Positions 5,647 to 8,097 of a stretch of DNA of 8,097 nucleotides are shown here, piece after piece (positions within the stretch are counted from its first letter, which is position 1; each line of letters begins with the position of its first letter). Location of the stretch: assembly GCA_902765885.1 (NCBI GenBank), contig CACXBN010000065.1:1-8097 (forward strand). Reading direction: 5' to 3'. The position numbers and the translations under genes are program-made. The DNA is from an uncultured Ruminococcus sp. (GTDB lineage Bacteria > Bacillota > Clostridia > Oscillospirales > CAG-272). The notes below the pieces were generated by a model. That model saw nothing but the letters and a program-made list of their open reading frames with translations. It ran no database searches and was not told where the DNA came from.

Positions 5647-8097
5647 TCAGTTCTCCTTAATAATCTCCATACCAATAATCATATTATCCTTTATGAGCTC
5701 TTTCAGATAGCGCTTGACATCGCTTACATCCATACAATCTATTTTCTCAAGTGCCCGTGTGCAGCCCTCACGAACATATTTATCCTCTGCCATTTGCTCC
5801 AACTTTTTATCGACTTCCGGAAGTCCAAACCACTCATATGGTTCAGAAGAAATCCTGCTGTTTAAGAAAGCTTTCACTTCATCAATGTCTGTCAGCATAA
5901 CAGCATAAGATTTGATAATAGACTCACGGAAAATCCGATCAAGGGCACTCTGATCATCCATCAATTTATAGAATTTGGCATTTTCTAGATAGGTAATTGC
6001 CTTCTCTATAGAAGAAGCATCCGGATGATTTTTATTCACCGCTCCAAAGGCTGCACGTGCAGTTTGAACCTCTTGATCAGGTATCAGACAAAGAATCGGC
6101 ATCAGATGTTCTTTCGACCACTGCTTCGGCGAAGTCGATCCAGTCTTGTCCTTCCAAAGCTTTTTAAGACGCTCGTTTCCCAGAGAATTGCGATAATCTT
6201 TTGCCTTTGAATCGATCAGATTCATATACTCGGTTTTATCATATGTAAACGTACCAACCGGAATCATCTGGTAAAAAGCACGCACTTCCTCATCAGAAAG
6301 ACCATCAATATAATATGCACAAACCATCTTGAAAAGTTCTACCTGATTACTGTAAAACACATTAAATTCATCTGCATGCGCCGTCAGCATATCCAGAAAT
6401 TTCTGTTTCTGTGAATCCAGAATCGTTCCAGCCTTTTTTATAGCATGCAGCATTTCGAGGAACGGAGCAACATTTCCCAGATAGTTTTTTGCTGCCGCAT
6501 ATGAAATACGGATAAGGCTACATTTATCACACCACTCGCGGATAGTGCTGGGAAAGGACACATTCTTTGAGATGACCTTATTGCTCTCTGCGATAATTCG
6601 ATATTCTAAAGTAACTTCACGGATCTTCTGCTGGGCAGTCTCAACATTCCATACCCAGTTTGCTGCGTCTGCATCAAACTTAGAGCGAAGGACATTGATG
6701 TACTGTCCATTGTCACCGATCTCATCTGCCAAGGATACAAGCTCTCCTCCATCAAACTCCTGTACATAAGCGCGCATTCCTGCGTTACAGTTTTCTTTGG
6801 TGAACAGAGCACGAAGATCTTCTTTAGCATCCGGGTTTTGGCTACTAATTTCGCCAATGGTACGAGCAATGTCGCTGTCGGTCTTAGACTTGCCCATATT
6901 ATTACTGTTGGCAATTCCACAATAACAGTCAATCAGTTCTTCCAATAAGGCGCAGTCAGTCTTCGTTTCCATTGAAAATAGCACTGACTTGATTGTCCAG
7001 ATCGGGAACGAGAGTTCTTTCATCTTATTCCGGATACGCCCCCTTGTCTGCTCAACAGAAGTGCAGAAATTCAAAGGGATACCGAACACATACGCGGTAG
7101 TCTCGTTAAACGATTTCTCCGCATCTGTCATCTCTACGATATATTTATCTTTATATCGTGGATTTGGTGTGATCTGCAAAGAGATGATTTCATTCACCAT
7201 CTCCTTGAGCTTGTTTAAATTCAAGACATCGTTGGTGAGACCGTCACTCCAGCTGTATAAACCGTTCGTGTATTCTTTCAAAACAAATCCCATAATGAAA
7301 GCCGTCATATTGCACGGCATGAAACCATAGGGTTTTGCCTTCAACATGTCATAAATTGCACGTATAGATACCCGACCGGACTCTTTATCAAACGCATTGC
7401 GGATCAACTGATCAACTTCAATCTTGATCTGCGATATAAGTAGATTTGGATGCGTCTTCCAATACTCTGGATCATTCCATGCTTCTTTGAGGGCAGTTTC
7501 CAACTTTGTATTGACGTTAATAGAAGAGAATGCCTGACGGGTAGTCCTTGTTGCGCCGCATTCAACACCAAGTTTCAATGACGATGGCGTATACATAGTA
7601 GGCAAAACATTGTATGCCGACTCCAAACAGCGCTGAAACTTATCCTTGTTAACAGTTTGCAGTACCGAAAACAGCACATCCATGGTAGTAGCCCGTTCAC
7701 CATCCGGTTTTTTCTCCGTAAATACAATGAATTCTCCGGAGGAAATCCTATTCTTCCACTTCTTCAGAGCGTCCTTCGCATTGTTTGAATATTGAGTAGA
7801 GAGAGCTCCGTCTTTACCCTGCTGATACATGGCATTTGCCATCTCATTACGATACTGCTCATATCCGTCCATTCCGAATGGCGTAGTAGTTGCATCAATA
7901 AACACCACGTGATAGTTGCCATCTTCCAGTGCCTCTTTTATTTTTTTAGAGATAAGAGATGCTTCCTTATCATCCTTAGCGAAGCAGACAACTGCCGGAA
8001 TTTTGTTTTCCAACTCAGCCTCACTGTTACGAAATGCTCGAATTGCCTGATCAAAGTCGCTTACGGACACATATCGCAGCTCATAGCGCAACTTCAG
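5647..8097 (-). CDS. brxC: BrxC/PglY-type BREX protein, C-terminal part (5' end cut by window edge)
   Basis: This is the C-terminal ~816 residues of a large BREX ATPase-family protein. The frame is open to the last base of the window: codons for Leu-Lys precede a TTG at 8091 that has no upstream ribosome site in view, so 8091 is not a credible start. BrxC/PglY proteins are about 1,100-1,300 residues with the P-loop near the N-terminus. No GxxxxGK[S/T] Walker A is present here, so that domain should lie outside. About residue 30 from the edge begins an alpha/beta stretch (IPAVVCFAKDDKE, then HVVFIDATTTPFG near 61-73). Near 240-275 comes a winged-helix-like segment with KAKPYGFMPCN, resembling the 'PPYG' region of BrxC/PglY. 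The rest is mostly helical and has no recognised domain. It ends in TGA 11 bp before pglZ. In BREX, BrxC is essential and thought to act with PglZ and BrxL on DNA. The family call rests on gene order and the PYG region; the type 4 assignment is inferred. Confidence 0.85.
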   Translation of the reverse strand: MKLRYELRYVSVSDFDQAIRAFRNSEAELENKIPAVVCFAKDDKEASLISKKIKEALEDGNYHVVFIDATTTPFGMDGYEQYRNEMANAMYQQGKDGALSTQYSNNAKDALKKWKNRISSGEFIVFTEKKPDGERATTMDVLFSVLQTVNKDKFQRCLESAYNVLPTMYTPSSLKLGVECGATRTTRQAFSSINVNTKLETALKEAWNDPEYWKTHPNLLISQIKIEVDQLIRNAFDKESGRVSIRAIYDMLKAKPYGFMPCNMTAFIMGFVLKEYTNGLYSWSDGLTNDVLNLNKLKEMVNEIISLQITPNPRYKDKYIVEMTDAEKSFNETTAYVFGIPLNFCTSVEQTRGRIRNKMKELSFPIWTIKSVLFSMETKTDCALLEELIDCYCGIANSNNMGKSKTDSDIARTIGEISSQNPDAKEDLRALFTKENCNAGMRAYVQEFDGGELVSLADEIGDNGQYINVLRSKFDADAANWVWNVETAQQKIREVTLEYRIIAESNKVISKNVSFPSTIREWCDKCSLIRISYAAAKNYLGNVAPFLEMLHAIKKAGTILDSQKQKFLDMLTAHADEFNVFYSNQVELFKMVCAYYIDGLSDEEVRAFYQMIPVGTFTYDKTEYMNLIDSKAKDYRNSLGNERLKKLWKDKTGSTSPKQWSKEHLMPILCLIPDQEVQTARAAFGAVNKNHPDASSIEKAITYLENAKFYKLMDDQSALDRIFRESIIKSYAVMLTDIDEVKAFLNSRISSEPYEWFGLPEVDKKLEQMAEDKYVREGCTRALEKIDCMDVSDVKRYLKELIKDNMIIGMEIIKEN

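Noticed and set aside
6606..6932. 108-codon minus-strand frame inside brxC as a nested gene
   Set aside because: It is an alternate frame of a long, uninterrupted coding region and has no recognisable domain.
5647..8097. GKSK (about 7.2 kb into the reading direction's middle, MGKSKTD) as a Walker A motif in the brxC fragment
   Set aside because: The upstream glycine spacing of GxxxxGK[S/T] and the preceding beta strand are missing; the real P-loop is expected outside the window.

Overview
The window is one side of a phage-defence island. Every supported gene lies on the minus strand and reads right to left. Medium-low GC, strong GGAGG-type ribosome binding sites, TTG/GTG/ATG start choices and tight gene packing fit a Firmicute, probably an anaerobic gut clostridium of the Lachnospiraceae type. 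That taxonomic call is inference; no marker gene is present.

Layout in transcription order: (1) 8097-5647, the C-terminal ~816 residues of a large BrxC/PglY-type protein, cut by the right edge; (2) 5635-3329, a complete PglZ with an alkaline-phosphatase-like metal site; (3) 3311-1854, a short BrxL with an intact AAA+ ATPase core but no room for the Lon-type protease domain of long BrxL proteins; (4) 1864-1667, a 65-residue double-CxxC protein whose start overlaps the end of brxL; (5) 1657-533, a complete cysteine desulfurase of the IscS/NifS/DndA family; (6) a 258-bp AT-rich gap with no gene, then (7) 274-1, the first 91 codons of an unrecognised protein cut by the left edge. Genes 1-5 are separated by 17 bp or less, or overlap, and look like one operon.

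brxC-pglZ-brxL with no pglX methyltransferase in view and a short BrxL is the arrangement of BREX type 4, whose remaining core gene is brxP, a PAPS-reductase-like Fe-S protein related to DndC. brxP is expected just beyond the right edge. The adjoining cysteine desulfurase then makes sense: it would mobilise sulfur from cysteine for BrxP, so this BREX may mark self DNA by phosphorothioation rather than methylation. The small double-CxxC protein, wedged between brxL and the desulfurase, is the least understood part and is a candidate accessory factor for metal, sulfur or DNA handling. No RNA genes, CRISPR arrays, insertion sequences or convincing terminators were found.
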